A stretch of 31,437 nt of DNA. It comes from Flavobacteriales bacterium UBA1937. GTDB taxonomy: Bacteria > Bacteroidota > Bacteroidia > Flavobacteriales > Weeksellaceae. The first letter of the stretch is position 1. Every line of letters starts with the position of its first letter. The notes beneath the pieces were generated by a model. That model searched no databases. It was given only the letters and a program-made list of their open reading frames with translations, and had not been told where the DNA came from. Below are positions 14,419 to 23,770 of the stretch, piece by piece. Made by a program: the position numbers and the translations under genes. The stretch is from NCBI GenBank assembly GCA_002337005.1, contig DDFD01000071.1, positions 1 through 31,437 of the forward strand. The letters run 5' to 3'.

Positions 14419-16791
14419 TTAATTTTTCTTTCCTGCAGCTTGCATTGGGTTTACCATTCCAGCGGCAGCACCTCTGGCACGCTGTTGTTGTCTGTCTTTG
14501 AATACTTGGAATTTGGTAGGTTCTGAGAAGGTTCCCCAGAAATTGTTAGAAGTATCAATATCAGCCGTTTCTTTCATTGGGTCTAATTGGATAGATTTTA
14601 ATTTTTTATCAAAAAAATACGTTTTAGATACTGTTTTTTCATTTTTTCTCCAGATTTGAGCAGAGATCTTATCGTTTAACTTAGAACCATCTTCGAAGGT
14701 AAATTCTAGAATAAGAGGCATTACTAAACCGCCTTTGTTGCTGAAGTCTATTTGATAACCCGTTAAATTTTTCAGGTTAGCTCTTTCTTTTTCAGTCAAA
14801 TTTTCTGCTGCTTCACCTTTGATGGTGTATTCTTTGGTAGTATCTACATTTTCTAGACCTCTATCATATCTCCAGTAGAAATCTTGGGTAGAAGTGTCTT
14901 TGTCTGTATAAAAAGTGATTTTTTTATCTTCTCTGTTTCTAATTTTAGAAATATCTTCAAAATCATTAACAGCAGGTTTTTCTACTTTGTATTTGAATTC
15001 TCTTGCGTTTGCCTTACCATCAAAATCAGGAGTAGCAACAGTTACTTTATCAATTGCAATATCTACAGGATCTGTGCTGTAGAACCAACCTCTCCAGAAC
15101 CAATCTAAGTCTTCACCACTTGCATCTTCCATTGTTCGGAATAAATCTGCTGGTTCAGGATGTTTAAATGCCCATCTTTTAGCATAAGTTTTAAAAGCTT
15201 TGTCGAAAAGCTCTCTTCCCATAATGGTTTCTCTCAAAATATTAAGACCAGTTGCAGGCTTAGAATAAGCATTAGGTCCAAACTGAATGATGTTTTCAGA
15301 ATTAGACATAATAGGTTCTAATTGGTCTTTTGGAAGTTTCATATAATCTACAATGGTATGTGCAGGACCTCTTTTTGAAGGGAATTTATTGTCCCAAAGT
15401 TCTTCAGTAAGGTATTCCACAAAAGTATTGAGACCTTCGTCCATCCAAGACCATTGTCTTTCGTCTGAATTAATAATCATAGGGAAGAAATTGTGACCAA
15501 CTTCGTGAATGATTACCCCAAGCATTCCGTTTTTAATTCCTTCAGAATAAGTGCCATCTTTTTCTGTTCTACCATAATTGAAACAAATCATAGGATATTC
15601 CATTCCGTTTGAAGCTTCTATAGATTGTGCTACAGGATAAGGATAAGGAATAGTAAAATCTGAATATGTTTTGATGGTATGAGCTACCGCTTTTGTAGAA
15701 TATTTTCTGTATAATCCGTAAGCTTCTTTAGGATAAAGGCTCATACACATTACTTTGTTGTTGTTTTCAGCAATTACCTGAGGCATAGCATCCCAAATAA
15801 ATTTTCTAGAGGAAGTCCAAGCGAAATCTCTTACATTTTCTGCTTCGAAGACCCAAGTTTTTCTATTTTTAGATTTAGATTTTTCTGCTTTTTTAGCTTC
15901 ATCTAATGTTACTATTTCTACTGGCTCTGTAGCATTTTGAGCTTTTTGCCATCTTGCTAATTGTTCTGGAGTAAGCACTTCTGAGAAATTTTTACCAACA
16001 CCTGTAGAAGCAATGGTATGGTCTGCAGGAACATTCATTTTTACTTTGAAATTACCAAAAGTAAGGGCGAATTCTCCTCTTCCTGTAAATTGGTGGTTTT
16101 GCCATCCTTGGAAATCTGAGTACACACAAAGTCTAGGATACCATTGTGTCATGGTAAAAAGATAGTTCCCATCTTCTGGGAAGAATTCATAACCACCTCT
16201 TCCTCCCATTTTCATACGGTCAGAAATATTATAATTCCAGTCTATTTTAAATTTGAAAGTTTCCCCTTTTTTGAGTTTTTTAGGTAAATCTATTCTCATC
16301 ATAGTTTTATTCACTATATAAGAAAGTGGTTTACCATCTGCATCTGTTACTTTTTCTAAATTTACCCCAAAACCGTTGTCTTTTGCAGGCAATTCCGTAG
16401 CAGTAAGTCTAGTGTTAGATGTTTGTTTTGGTAACATAGAACTGCTATCATACCCTGCATTTTTTACAGAAGATTGCTGGTTTTCATCTAATTGAATCCA
16501 AAGATACTCTAATTCATCAGGTGAATTGTTGTAGTAAGTAATGGTTTCAGAACCTTTTAGGTTTAACTTGTCTTCGTCTAAATAAGCAGAAATGTCATAA
16601 TCTGCACGCTGTTGCCAATATTCGTGACCAGGTGCGCCAGATGCAGTTCTGTAATTATTTGGGGTTGGTAATATGGTGCCCAATTGTTCGAACCTATTCC
16701 CGTGATTGCTGCCAGGATTGTTCTGAATGTTTTGAGCGGAAATGCTCACCATAGAGCATAAAAACACAAAGATGTTTAAACTCCTTTTCAT
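14419..16791 (-). CDS. M1-family zinc metallopeptidase, secreted
   Basis: The protein has a signal peptide (MKRSLNIFVFLCSMVSISAQ) and an M1-type N-terminal beta domain (DYDISAYLDEDKLNLKGSETITYYN, shown in part). The gluzincin motif HEVGHNFFP lies near residue 430, with the third zinc ligand in DEGLNTFVEY about 20 residues later. The substrate-binding block appears as NGMEYPMICF in place of the classic GAMEN. About 790 residues in total is normal for the Bacteroidota secreted M1 subgroup. I start at the second Met (16791), which gives a standard signal peptide; 16797 is the alternative. A C-terminal region of about 170 residues beyond the catalytic domain may be beta-rich. The gene follows the HupE-like gene and ends in a clear terminator. 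Confidence 0.95.
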   Translation of the reverse strand: MKRSLNIFVFLCSMVSISAQNIQNNPGSNHGNRFEQLGTILPTPNNYRTASGAPGHEYWQQRADYDISAYLDEDKLNLKGSETITYYNNSPDELEYLWIQLDENQQSSVKNAGYDSSSMLPKQTSNTRLTATELPAKDNGFGVNLEKVTDADGKPLSYIVNKTMMRIDLPKKLKKGETFKFKIDWNYNISDRMKMGGRGGYEFFPEDGNYLFTMTQWYPRLCVYSDFQGWQNHQFTGRGEFALTFGNFKVKMNVPADHTIASTGVGKNFSEVLTPEQLARWQKAQNATEPVEIVTLDEAKKAEKSKSKNRKTWVFEAENVRDFAWTSSRKFIWDAMPQVIAENNNKVMCMSLYPKEAYGLYRKYSTKAVAHTIKTYSDFTIPYPYPVAQSIEASNGMEYPMICFNYGRTEKDGTYSEGIKNGMLGVIIHEVGHNFFPMIINSDERQWSWMDEGLNTFVEYLTEELWDNKFPSKRGPAHTIVDYMKLPKDQLEPIMSNSENIIQFGPNAYSKPATGLNILRETIMGRELFDKAFKTYAKRWAFKHPEPADLFRTMEDASGEDLDWFWRGWFYSTDPVDIAIDKVTVATPDFDGKANAREFKYKVEKPAVNDFEDISKIRNREDKKITFYTDKDTSTQDFYWRYDRGLENVDTTKEYTIKGEAAENLTEKERANLKNLTGYQIDFSNKGGLVMPLILEFTFEDGSKLNDKISAQIWRKNEKTVSKTYFFDKKLKSIQLDPMKETADIDTSNNFWGTFSEPTKFQVFKDRQQQRARGAAAGMVNPMQAAGKKN

Positions 16792-16820
16792 TATCAAATT
16801 AATTTTTTCAGATATGTCAA

Positions 16821-16828
16821 CAAATATA
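16821..16828 (-). promoter_or_regulatory. -7 promoter box (TATATTTG) for the M1 peptidase gene
   Basis: TATATTTG on the minus strand is a perfect TAnnTTTG, placed about 25-30 bases before the start codon. This suggests the peptidase can be transcribed apart from the upstream HupE-like gene. Confidence 0.5.
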
Positions 16829-16914
16829 GAGATTTGTTACATAAAAATTTGATTTTTTTAAACACTTGTTCAAAAATAATGGGGTTTAAATGAAAAAGAG
16901 GGATTTTAATAAAA

Positions 16915-17493
16915 CTAAGACGGAATTCTTTCAATCGCCATTTTAAGAGAAAAAACTAAAATAGGAGCTGAGACCAAGAATATCCAATGTTTTTTCTGCA
17001 ATTTTAAAAAGTTAGAAAGTAAATAAAAAATACTTAAAACAATAATTACTACTGCAATTTGACCTATTTCTAGCCCTACATTAAACCCAAATAGTGGGAT
17101 GGTAATGTGCTGCTCTTGTGCCAGCATCATTCTTACAGAGTTGGCAAAGCCCATTCCGTGGATTAACCCAAAAAATAGAGCCAAAAAATAATTGAATTTT
17201 ATTAATTTTTCTACATTTTTAGAAAAAATAAGATTGTCTAAAGCCGTGAAAACAATGGTGCAAGGAATAAGAAATTCTATCCAATTGCTAGGAAATCTGA
17301 TGATATCAAACGCACTTAGTGCAAGTGTTACGGAATGTCCAATCGTAAAAGCGGTAACTAGAATGAGAACTTTTTTCAAATCTTTGTAACTGAAAATAGC
17401 AACCAATGCCAAAATGAACAATTGGTGGTCTATAGCGTCTAGGGAAATGATATGTTCCCAACCTAATTGCAGATAAAATAGAAAATCCGTCAT
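16915..17493 (-). CDS. HupE/UreJ-family membrane protein
   Basis: The 192-residue protein has about six membrane helices. It carries the HupE/UreJ signature: HIISLDAIDHQLFILAL near the N-terminus, TAFTIGHSVTLALS, and LIHGMGFANSVRMML, with conserved membrane His and Asp residues. Members near hydrogenase or urease genes are thought to move nickel or cobalt. Here there is neither, and the neighbours are a secreted metallopeptidase (same strand, 117-base gap) and a divergent DUF6702-like protein. The same trio, as I recall, occurs in other flavobacteria. A role in metal supply to the cell envelope is possible but not shown. Confidence 0.85.
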   Translation of the reverse strand: MTDFLFYLQLGWEHIISLDAIDHQLFILALVAIFSYKDLKKVLILVTAFTIGHSVTLALSAFDIIRFPSNWIEFLIPCTIVFTALDNLIFSKNVEKLIKFNYFLALFFGLIHGMGFANSVRMMLAQEQHITIPLFGFNVGLEIGQIAVVIIVLSIFYLLSNFLKLQKKHWIFLVSAPILVFSLKMAIERIPS

Positions 17494-17557
17494 TGTTTTT
17501 TAAATAAGTTACGAAAATAATGATTAATTTCGGAACGAAAATTGAAATGTTTTATAT

Positions 17558-18058
17558 ATGAAGAAGTTATTTTTATTATTTGGGATGTTGCTTTCTCTTA
17601 TGCTTTCGGCAAGAGATGTGCATCCGTACCACGTTGGTTCTGTAGAAATTAACTATAATTCAAAAACCAAAACCTTTGAAATTTCTGCCAGACTTTTCTT
17701 AGATGATTTAGAAAATGGACTCAATAAAAAGTATAATCAGACCTTACATTTTGGAGAGGAAAAAAGTAAAGAAGCCATTAATAAAGCTTTAGAAAATTAT
17801 TTTTCTGAAAATTTTAAATTAAAAAATAACAACAAATTTTTAAAAATTAATTTTTTAGGATACGAAGAAGATAAAGAAGCGGTAAATATCTATTTAGAGT
17901 CTGAGGTTGCTGAAGCTCCCAAAAAGATAGAGACAGCGGTGAGTTTACTATATAATTTGTATGATGACCAAATGAATATTGTACATATTGTGGTAAACGG
18001 AAACAGGAAAAGTAGCAAACTGAATTATCCGGATAGATACCTCTATCAGCTTTTTTAA
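17558..18058 (+). CDS. DUF6702-like secreted protein
   Basis: The 166-residue product has a signal peptide (about residues 1-18) followed by ARDVHPYHVGSVEINYNSKTKTFEISARLF, the start typical of the DUF6702 family. DLENGLNKKY and a C-terminal FLGYEEDKEAVNIYLES segment follow. The mature protein starts with a His-rich HPYHVG stretch that could bind a metal. The gene diverges from the HupE-like gene across 64 bases, so the two probably share a regulatory region. The 3' end lies three bases from the convergent gene, with no room for a terminator. The family has no settled function. Confidence 0.85.
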   Translation: MKKLFLLFGMLLSLMLSARDVHPYHVGSVEINYNSKTKTFEISARLFLDDLENGLNKKYNQTLHFGEEKSKEAINKALENYFSENFKLKNNNKFLKINFLGYEEDKEAVNIYLESEVAEAPKKIETAVSLLYNLYDDQMNIVHIVVNGNRKSSKLNYPDRYLYQLF

Positions 18059-18061
18059 ATT

Positions 18062-18643
18062 TTAAAAATTCTCATTGAATTTCTCACAAAAATTTTTCAA
18101 TTCTGGAAAAAATTCTTCATAGCATTTTCTCAAAAAATCCTTATTGTACTGAAAAAATCCATAAACAGGAATGGTATTATCTAGATATTTAGCCTTGTTG
18201 AGCACATTGGTAATACTATATTCCATACCCCAATCAAAACGGTAATTGTAGAGCCAATTGTCTTTTTCCATTCTAGGAAGAATTTTTCTGAAGGTTTCGG
18301 GTAAAATTTCTTCATATTTGTTTAGCACTTCATAAACATAACTGGAGAAATCTCGCCATTCTTTTTCAGATTTTATGGACGTATCATGTGCCAAAAAATA
18401 ATCAAAAGTTACATCTACAAAAGCACCAGAGTATAATCTTACAATCGGTTGAAAAACTTTTTTGGCTTCCAAAAATTTAGGGTGTACGTCTGTAAAAGCA
18501 TCTATAGCACGGTGTAGTGTAATGCCTTGCTGTATTCCTTCGGGATAATTATATCTATTTTTATTTTTGATAAAATCACCAATAATGTTTCCTACAATTT
18601 GTTCGTCAGAATAAGAAAGAAAAGTATGGGCAAGGTAATTCAT
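18062..18643 (-). CDS. ACP phosphodiesterase (AcpH/DUF479)-family protein
   Basis: The 193-residue protein matches the AcpH family from its first residues: MNYLAHTFLSYSDEQIVGNIIGDFIK, then GITLHRAIDAFTDVHP, and GAFVDVTFDYFLAHD. These His/Asp motifs belong to a metal-dependent HD-like fold. Founding members remove the 4'-phosphopantetheine arm from acyl carrier protein. The length is normal. It starts 78 bases after the radA stop on the same strand and may be co-transcribed. Whether the substrate is ACP in Bacteroidota is not proven by sequence. Confidence 0.88.
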   Translation of the reverse strand: MNYLAHTFLSYSDEQIVGNIIGDFIKNKNRYNYPEGIQQGITLHRAIDAFTDVHPKFLEAKKVFQPIVRLYSGAFVDVTFDYFLAHDTSIKSEKEWRDFSSYVYEVLNKYEEILPETFRKILPRMEKDNWLYNYRFDWGMEYSITNVLNKAKYLDNTIPVYGFFQYNKDFLRKCYEEFFPELKNFCEKFNENF

Positions 18644-18721
18644 AACTTTCGGATTAAAGAAAAAAATCTTAAATGTTTGTTTAAAGTTAAGAAAAAATTA
18701 CAATTGGTAAAATGTTTTTTG

Positions 18722-20071
18722 CTAAAAAATCTTTTCGTGGAATTCTTCTATTTTATTTACGCCTTCTATGGCTATTCCATAATTTTTTTTAGAAATTTTA
18801 CTTTGTTTAGAGATAAAAATTTTATCATAACCTAGTTTTTCGGCTTCAGAGATGCGCTGTTCTATTTGTGGAACAGGTCTTATTTCTCCGCTCAAACCTA
18901 TTTCTCCTGCAAAACAATATTTCTCCGAAATGGCTAAATCTTCATTACTGCTTAGGATAGCGGCAATTACTGCCAAATCTAATGCGGGATCATCTGTTTT
19001 TATTCCGCCAGTGATGTTCAGGAAAACGTCTTTTGCACCGAGCATAAATCCTGCACGCTTTTCTAGAACGGCAAGTAACATATTCAGTCTTTTGGAATCA
19101 AAACCAGTAGAACTACGCTGTGGAGTTCCATAAACTGCACTAGAAACCAATGCCTGAATTTCTAGCAACATAGGTCTGTTTCCTTCTAAAGTAACGGCAA
19201 CAGCATTGCCAGAAAGCTCCTCAAATTTTTTGGTAATCAGGATTTCCGAAGGATTTTTTATTTCTTTCAGGCCTTGGGTTACCATTTCGTAAATGCCAAT
19301 TTCTTGGGTAGAACCGAAACGGTTTTTCTGCGCTCTCAGCAATCGGAAAAGGTGATTTCTGTCTCCATCAAAATTTAGTACTACATCTACCATGTGTTCT
19401 AGAACTTTTGGGCCAGCAATTTGTCCGTCTTTGGTAATATGCCCCACTAAAATAATAGGTATGTTATTTTCTTTGGCAAATTTTATCAATTCATTAGAAC
19501 ATTCTCTAATCTGAGAAATCGTTCCTGGTGAGCTTTCAATCAACTGAGATTGAAGCGTCTGTATAGAATCTACAATCATTACATCTGGTTGTAGATTTTT
19601 CGCTTCTTTCAAGATTTTTTCTACCGAAGTTTCGGTATAGAGAAAACAATTCGGGTTTTGCACATCCGTTAATCTGTCTGCGCGCATTTTAATTTGAGAG
19701 GCACTTTCTTCGCCAGAAACATAGAGAATTTTTTTCTTCATTTTTAAGGCGAGTTGTAGCAAAAGTGTAGATTTCCCAATACCAGGTTCGCCACCAATCA
19801 AAATGACAGAGCCGAGAACAATACCACCACCCAAAACACGATTAAGTTCTTCGCTTATCGTTTTTAGACGCTGTTCTTTACCAGTTTCCACCTCGGTAAT
19901 ATTGATAATTTTTTGTTTTCCGCTTCCTATAATATCATAGTGCGAGGATTTTTTTTCCACTATTTCCTCTACCAGCGTGTTCCATTCTCCGCAGTTTTTG
20001 CATTGTCCGTGCCATTGAGAATACTGAGAGCCACAGTTTTGGCAGTAATATGCTGTTTTTATTTTTGCCAC
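18722..20071 (-). CDS. radA: DNA repair protein RadA
   Basis: RadA is a hexameric RecA-like ATPase that drives branch migration in recombination. The 449-residue product has the N-terminal four-Cys zinc finger (CQNCGSQYSQWHGQCKNCGEW), Walker A GGEPGIGKS, the family-specific KNRFGS motif, and a Lon-protease-like C-terminal domain. I place the start at GTG 20071 because the protein then begins VAKIKTAYYCQNC, matching the usual MAK(T/I)KT start. The frame is open upstream to an ATG at 20128, but those 19 extra residues look like untranslated sequence. A dispersed repeat lies directly upstream. Confidence 0.95.
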   Translation of the reverse strand: MAKIKTAYYCQNCGSQYSQWHGQCKNCGEWNTLVEEIVEKKSSHYDIIGSGKQKIINITEVETGKEQRLKTISEELNRVLGGGIVLGSVILIGGEPGIGKSTLLLQLALKMKKKILYVSGEESASQIKMRADRLTDVQNPNCFLYTETSVEKILKEAKNLQPDVMIVDSIQTLQSQLIESSPGTISQIRECSNELIKFAKENNIPIILVGHITKDGQIAGPKVLEHMVDVVLNFDGDRNHLFRLLRAQKNRFGSTQEIGIYEMVTQGLKEIKNPSEILITKKFEELSGNAVAVTLEGNRPMLLEIQALVSSAVYGTPQRSSTGFDSKRLNMLLAVLEKRAGFMLGAKDVFLNITGGIKTDDPALDLAVIAAILSSNEDLAISEKYCFAGEIGLSGEIRPVPQIEQRISEAEKLGYDKIFISKQSKISKKNYGIAIEGVNKIEEFHEKIF

Positions 20072-20137
20072 TTTTCTTAAAAATGATGATTGATAAATGA
20101 ATTTGCAATTTACAAAAATTTGAAGCAAAATCTATCA

Positions 20138-20261
20138 GCTTCTTTTTACTCGTCTTCTCGCTTTTCGCTGATAACTTCAGCAAGCTAAGTTACCATATAA
20201 AAAGGATGCCGCTGCAAACCTAACGCAGTGACTCGGCGATTTTAGGAGTCAATCGGGGCTA
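20138..20261 (-). repeat. Dispersed structured repeat, copy C (variant)
   Basis: On the minus strand this starts AGCCCCGATTGA, like copy B's AGCCCTGATTGA, then has GCAGCGGCATCC, a strong hairpin GGTAACTT-AGCTTGCTG-AAGTTATC (20170-20194), and CAGCGAAAAGCGAGAAG. The ends agree with copies A and B but the interior differs, so it is a variant of the same superfamily. It fills most of the 252-base gap between radA and the T9SS cargo gene. Confidence 0.6.
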
Positions 20262-20292
20262 AGAAGCAGAGTTTTGTTATCTTCACCCAAAA

Positions 20293-20321
20293 AAATCCCC
20301 GAAAATAATTTTCGGGGATTT
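20293..20321 (-). terminator. Intrinsic terminator of the T9SS cargo gene
   Basis: A 13-bp perfect stem (20293-20305 with 20309-20321, core TCCCCGAAAA) and a 3-base loop begin two bases after the stop codon. On the minus strand the stem runs into a T-tract. Confidence 0.9.
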
Positions 20322-20323
20322 AA

Positions 20324-23300
20324 TTATTTTAGTAAGAATTTTTTAGTAATTGTTTTGTTTTTTAGATTAATTTTAAAAATTAGTAAACCTTTATCAAACT
20401 TAGATTTTTCTATGCTGAATTTGTTGTCATTAGGTTTAGAGCTGTTCAGTAACCTACCACCTGCATCAAAAATCTGAATTTCGGTAATTTTATTTACTTT
20501 GTTTTCTATAAAGATATTTCCGTTGCTCTCGTAGATTAAAGTTTCTTGATTCTTAGAACTATTATCTATTCCCAAAGTAGAATCAGGTTTGTAAATAACC
20601 TCAAAACGATTAGTATTTTTTCCAGCATTAGCAGTAAACTTATATGATCCTTCAGATAAGTTTACAATCGTATTAAGCTCTTTATCTTTCAGGTAAATAT
20701 TTTGGCTTCCATTAAAGATTCCTTCCACTTGTGAAATTGAAATTTCATAGTTGCCCGCTTCAAAGAAATTAGCACCCAATGGAACGATATCATTTACACT
20801 GAAATTACCATCTCTACCTTGTATAATGAGGTTTTTATTGTTTTCAATAGAGTAGAATAAATCAGATGCTTCAGATATTGGTTCGGCATCATACCCTAGG
20901 TCTATACCATTGGTAGCTCCATTTACATATCCAACTAATAACGTGTTAAAATTTTGTACGGGAGTAGTAAGTTTTAACCAATATTTTGGACTCTCTTCTT
21001 TAGAAGAAGCAGTTCTTAGATTAAAGAAATTACCAGTAGTTGTTCTTCTCATGTTATTATTAAATGTAAGAGAAGATGAGCCAGAGTTTATTTTTTGAAC
21101 AATAAATCCTTGTCCTACTACAATTTCGTCTGTAGGTGTAACGCTTGATCCTGAAGCTGGAGTACCTCCCGTTAGGTTTCTTGTTGCGTAATTATTTGAA
21201 CTATAAGATGTTCCTTGTATAAGAGGGTTTATATTGGCATTAGTCCAAAAATAAGCAATAGGATTTATGATGGTGCTATTTGCGCTATGGAAAGCACTAA
21301 AACTTATGTTTGAAGGGTAGGGATTTCCTACTAAATTATATCCATTTCCGTTTTTTGTAATGGCAATGGTTTTAGTGCCATTATTTGGCGTACCAGTGAA
21401 TGCCCAATCATCTGTATGATAAGTAGTGTAATCATTAGGAGCTCTTATAGCATATCCTTTTGCAACTGCGAAGTTGTTGTTCCAATCTTCATTTGCGAAA
21501 TAATCAGTGGATTCATTATAAGTGTAAAATCTATTAGATATGGTATTAGGAGAAAAGGTTTTCAATTGTTGTGTCGCTACTGGTGAACTCCAATAGTTGT
21601 ATTCTAAGCGTTTTAGTTTAGCTTTTCGTTTCACTATGATATTGCCAGTATTGCTAGCTGCACTATTTGTTTGTAGTAAGTTTGAATTACTTTCAAAAGT
21701 AATTGTACCACCGTTTACAGTGATTTCGTCAACCAGAGTCATGCTATTTCCAGACGAAATATTTACGTTTCCAGAAGTTACTGTGCAACTACAGGCGCTT
21801 AGGTTTCCAGAAGAAGTATAATTTCCTTGGAATTCTATTGATCTATTACTAGATTGTGCAGGCGACCAGCTAGAACCATTCCAAACAGCCGTTTCTATAG
21901 AATATGTTACAATATCAGATTTAGAACAAGAACCATAAGAAGAACTAGCAGTATATGTTGTAGTTGCATTTGGCTTTACATAGACTGTTGTAGCAAATGC
22001 TCCTGAAACGTATGGAGTAGTACATGCTAAATCTGTAAATATTGTATTTGGGGAAGAAGGTGATGCAGACCAAGTAATTTCTTGTTTATTGGCAGTAACA
22101 GAAACATTGTCTATTGCCCAAAACCAAGAAAAAACTGCATCATATCTGAATCTAATTCTTAAATTAGATTGACCTGTATATGAAGATAAATCTATATTTG
22201 TAAATGCAAAAGCAGATTCTGCTCCTACATCACTAGAACTTCCGTAGGTTGCTAAAGTTACATATGCACCACCGTTTACAGAAATTTCTACTCTTCCAAA
22301 ATCTGTACCGTCCCAATTTTTAAAAAATTGATAAAAATTTAACTTTGGATTGGTAACCCCTATTAGACTAAAGGAAGGTGATACAAGTGTTGTAGCTGTG
22401 GTACCAGAGCCTTGACTGGCACTATTTGATAGCATAAAAGGTGATGAATCATTTGATGTAAAAGTAGTTGTAGGATATAAAGGATAGGTGTATTGGTAAC
22501 CATTCGGTCTATTGGTCCATTTTGCATTAGCTGGTGTGCCTCCTGTTGAAGTGTTTGTCTCAGTAAAAGTGCCAATTCCTGAATTGAAATTTTCACTAAA
22601 AATCACATAATTATTAATAACTCCACCAGTTGCAGTTAAGGTTTGAACGGTATTTTTACAAATCGCAGAATTAGAATTGGTAATGTCAACATCAGTTGAT
22701 CCATTGTTGGTTTGGAAACTGGTAGTACTGTAACTGTTGTTGGTAGAATCATTGTCAGTGACACCATTAGGTTGAGAAGCTGCCGCTGTAATGGTATAAT
22801 TTGTTCCAGAAGAAAAGTTATAAGTTCCTAACGTAACATTCGTAGTAGCGCTAGTTGCTAGATTTCCTGTCCAATTGATTGGTGTTTGCGAAGTGCCATT
22901 TACAGACCAATTAATTGTGGCGCTGGTTAAATTAGAAGTTCCAAAATTTTTAATTGTACCCACCACATTTTGAGTTCCTAAACAAGTTGGAGTTGCAACG
23001 TTAGTAATTCCAGTGTCATTGGCAGGAGTATAAGTTAATGAAATATTGTCAATTGCAGGATTAGCGTGTGGTGTAACGCCATCACTATTAAATGTAAAAA
23101 CTAAACGAACGGTAGTACCTGCTAAAGAATTTGGCAAAGTTACTGTCTGTTGTGTAAAACTTGCAAGAGCAGGTTTTTCATAGCCAAAAATTTGGGTATA
23201 GCCTGATGAAGGAACTGTTCCACTTATAGGAGTATTAGCTGTTGACGTAGTATATACTTTCAAATAATCATAAAAATATGGTGTTCCTGTAATATAATCA

Positions 23301-23650
23301 TAATCTACAGTTGGCATTTTAAGGTAGAAACTAAGAACAATGCTTGTTGCGCCACTAGGGATATTTACATCTCTGTAAAAATGTTGCACAGAATTGGAAT
23401 TAGTCCCGTTATAGTTTCCAGCATTACCAACATATGCGGAATTATTTCCATTTTGAGCACCTGCTACAGTTCCTACACGCCATTGCCTAGTATTGCCTGG
23501 TTGTGCTTCACTCCATCCATTAGTAGCAAAAGTAGTTCCCGTCTCAAAGCCACCATCGCCAATTGGATTAATTAAAGTAACTGTCTGTCCATATATAGAT
23601 AATGGAAACAAAGCATACAGAAGTATGCTAAATATAATTCTAGTCATCAT
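20324..23650 (-). CDS. Large T9SS type A cargo protein with MAM/adhesion-like modules
   Basis: About 1108 residues from the ATG at 23650, chosen because MMTRIIFSILLYALFPLSIYGQ is a proper signal peptide; the open frame extends 33 residues further without one. The N-terminal region (about 160-180 residues) ends in AIDNISLTY, like MAM/jelly-roll ectodomains. A CARDB-like Ig module follows (TNVATPTCLGTQNVVGTIKN), then a second MAM-like module ending FWAIDNVSVT. A long Ser/Thr/Asn-rich part leads to the C-terminal tail TEIQIFDAGGRLLNSSKP ... GLLIFKINLKNKTITKKFLLK, a type A T9SS sorting domain. The protein is therefore expected on or beyond the outer membrane, probably in adhesion or matrix; no catalytic motif was seen. 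Confidence 0.9.
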   Translation of the reverse strand: MMTRIIFSILLYALFPLSIYGQTVTLINPIGDGGFETGTTFATNGWSEAQPGNTRQWRVGTVAGAQNGNNSAYVGNAGNYNGTNSNSVQHFYRDVNIPSGATSIVLSFYLKMPTVDYDYITGTPYFYDYLKVYTTSTANTPISGTVPSSGYTQIFGYEKPALASFTQQTVTLPNSLAGTTVRLVFTFNSDGVTPHANPAIDNISLTYTPANDTGITNVATPTCLGTQNVVGTIKNFGTSNLTSATINWSVNGTSQTPINWTGNLATSATTNVTLGTYNFSSGTNYTITAAASQPNGVTDNDSTNNSYSTTSFQTNNGSTDVDITNSNSAICKNTVQTLTATGGVINNYVIFSENFNSGIGTFTETNTSTGGTPANAKWTNRPNGYQYTYPLYPTTTFTSNDSSPFMLSNSASQGSGTTATTLVSPSFSLIGVTNPKLNFYQFFKNWDGTDFGRVEISVNGGAYVTLATYGSSSDVGAESAFAFTNIDLSSYTGQSNLRIRFRYDAVFSWFWAIDNVSVTANKQEITWSASPSSPNTIFTDLACTTPYVSGAFATTVYVKPNATTTYTASSSYGSCSKSDIVTYSIETAVWNGSSWSPAQSSNRSIEFQGNYTSSGNLSACSCTVTSGNVNISSGNSMTLVDEITVNGGTITFESNSNLLQTNSAASNTGNIIVKRKAKLKRLEYNYWSSPVATQQLKTFSPNTISNRFYTYNESTDYFANEDWNNNFAVAKGYAIRAPNDYTTYHTDDWAFTGTPNNGTKTIAITKNGNGYNLVGNPYPSNISFSAFHSANSTIINPIAYFWTNANINPLIQGTSYSSNNYATRNLTGGTPASGSSVTPTDEIVVGQGFIVQKINSGSSSLTFNNNMRRTTTGNFFNLRTASSKEESPKYWLKLTTPVQNFNTLLVGYVNGATNGIDLGYDAEPISEASDLFYSIENNKNLIIQGRDGNFSVNDIVPLGANFFEAGNYEISISQVEGIFNGSQNIYLKDKELNTIVNLSEGSYKFTANAGKNTNRFEVIYKPDSTLGIDNSSKNQETLIYESNGNIFIENKVNKITEIQIFDAGGRLLNSSKPNDNKFSIEKSKFDKGLLIFKINLKNKTITKKFLLK

Positions 23651-23666
23651 TGTTATGTGTTTGTTG

Positions 23667-23674
23667 CAAATGTA
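23667..23674 (-). promoter_or_regulatory. -7 promoter box (TACATTTG) for the T9SS cargo gene
   Basis: TACATTTG on the minus strand is a perfect TAnnTTTG about 17 bases before the chosen ATG, which also supports the 23650 start over the longer frame. No TTG is present at -33. Confidence 0.5.
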
Positions 23675-23770
23675 ATAAATATTTTTATATGTTATTGATT
23701 TTAATTGTATTAAAATTAAAATTTTTGTAAATTTTGTGAATATATCCATTTACTTGTAAAAAAATCTTTT

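Noticed and set aside
17494..17557. Cobalamin or nickel riboswitch controlling the HupE-like gene
   Set aside because: The divergent spacer is only 64 bases, too short for a riboswitch, and shows no conserved box.
20072..20128. Upstream ATG extension of RadA (19 extra residues)
   Set aside because: The extra residues do not resemble RadA, and the GTG at 20071 gives the standard N-terminus.
23651..23749. 33-residue upstream extension of the T9SS cargo protein
   Set aside because: It precedes a clear signal peptide, and the TACATTTG promoter box lies inside it.
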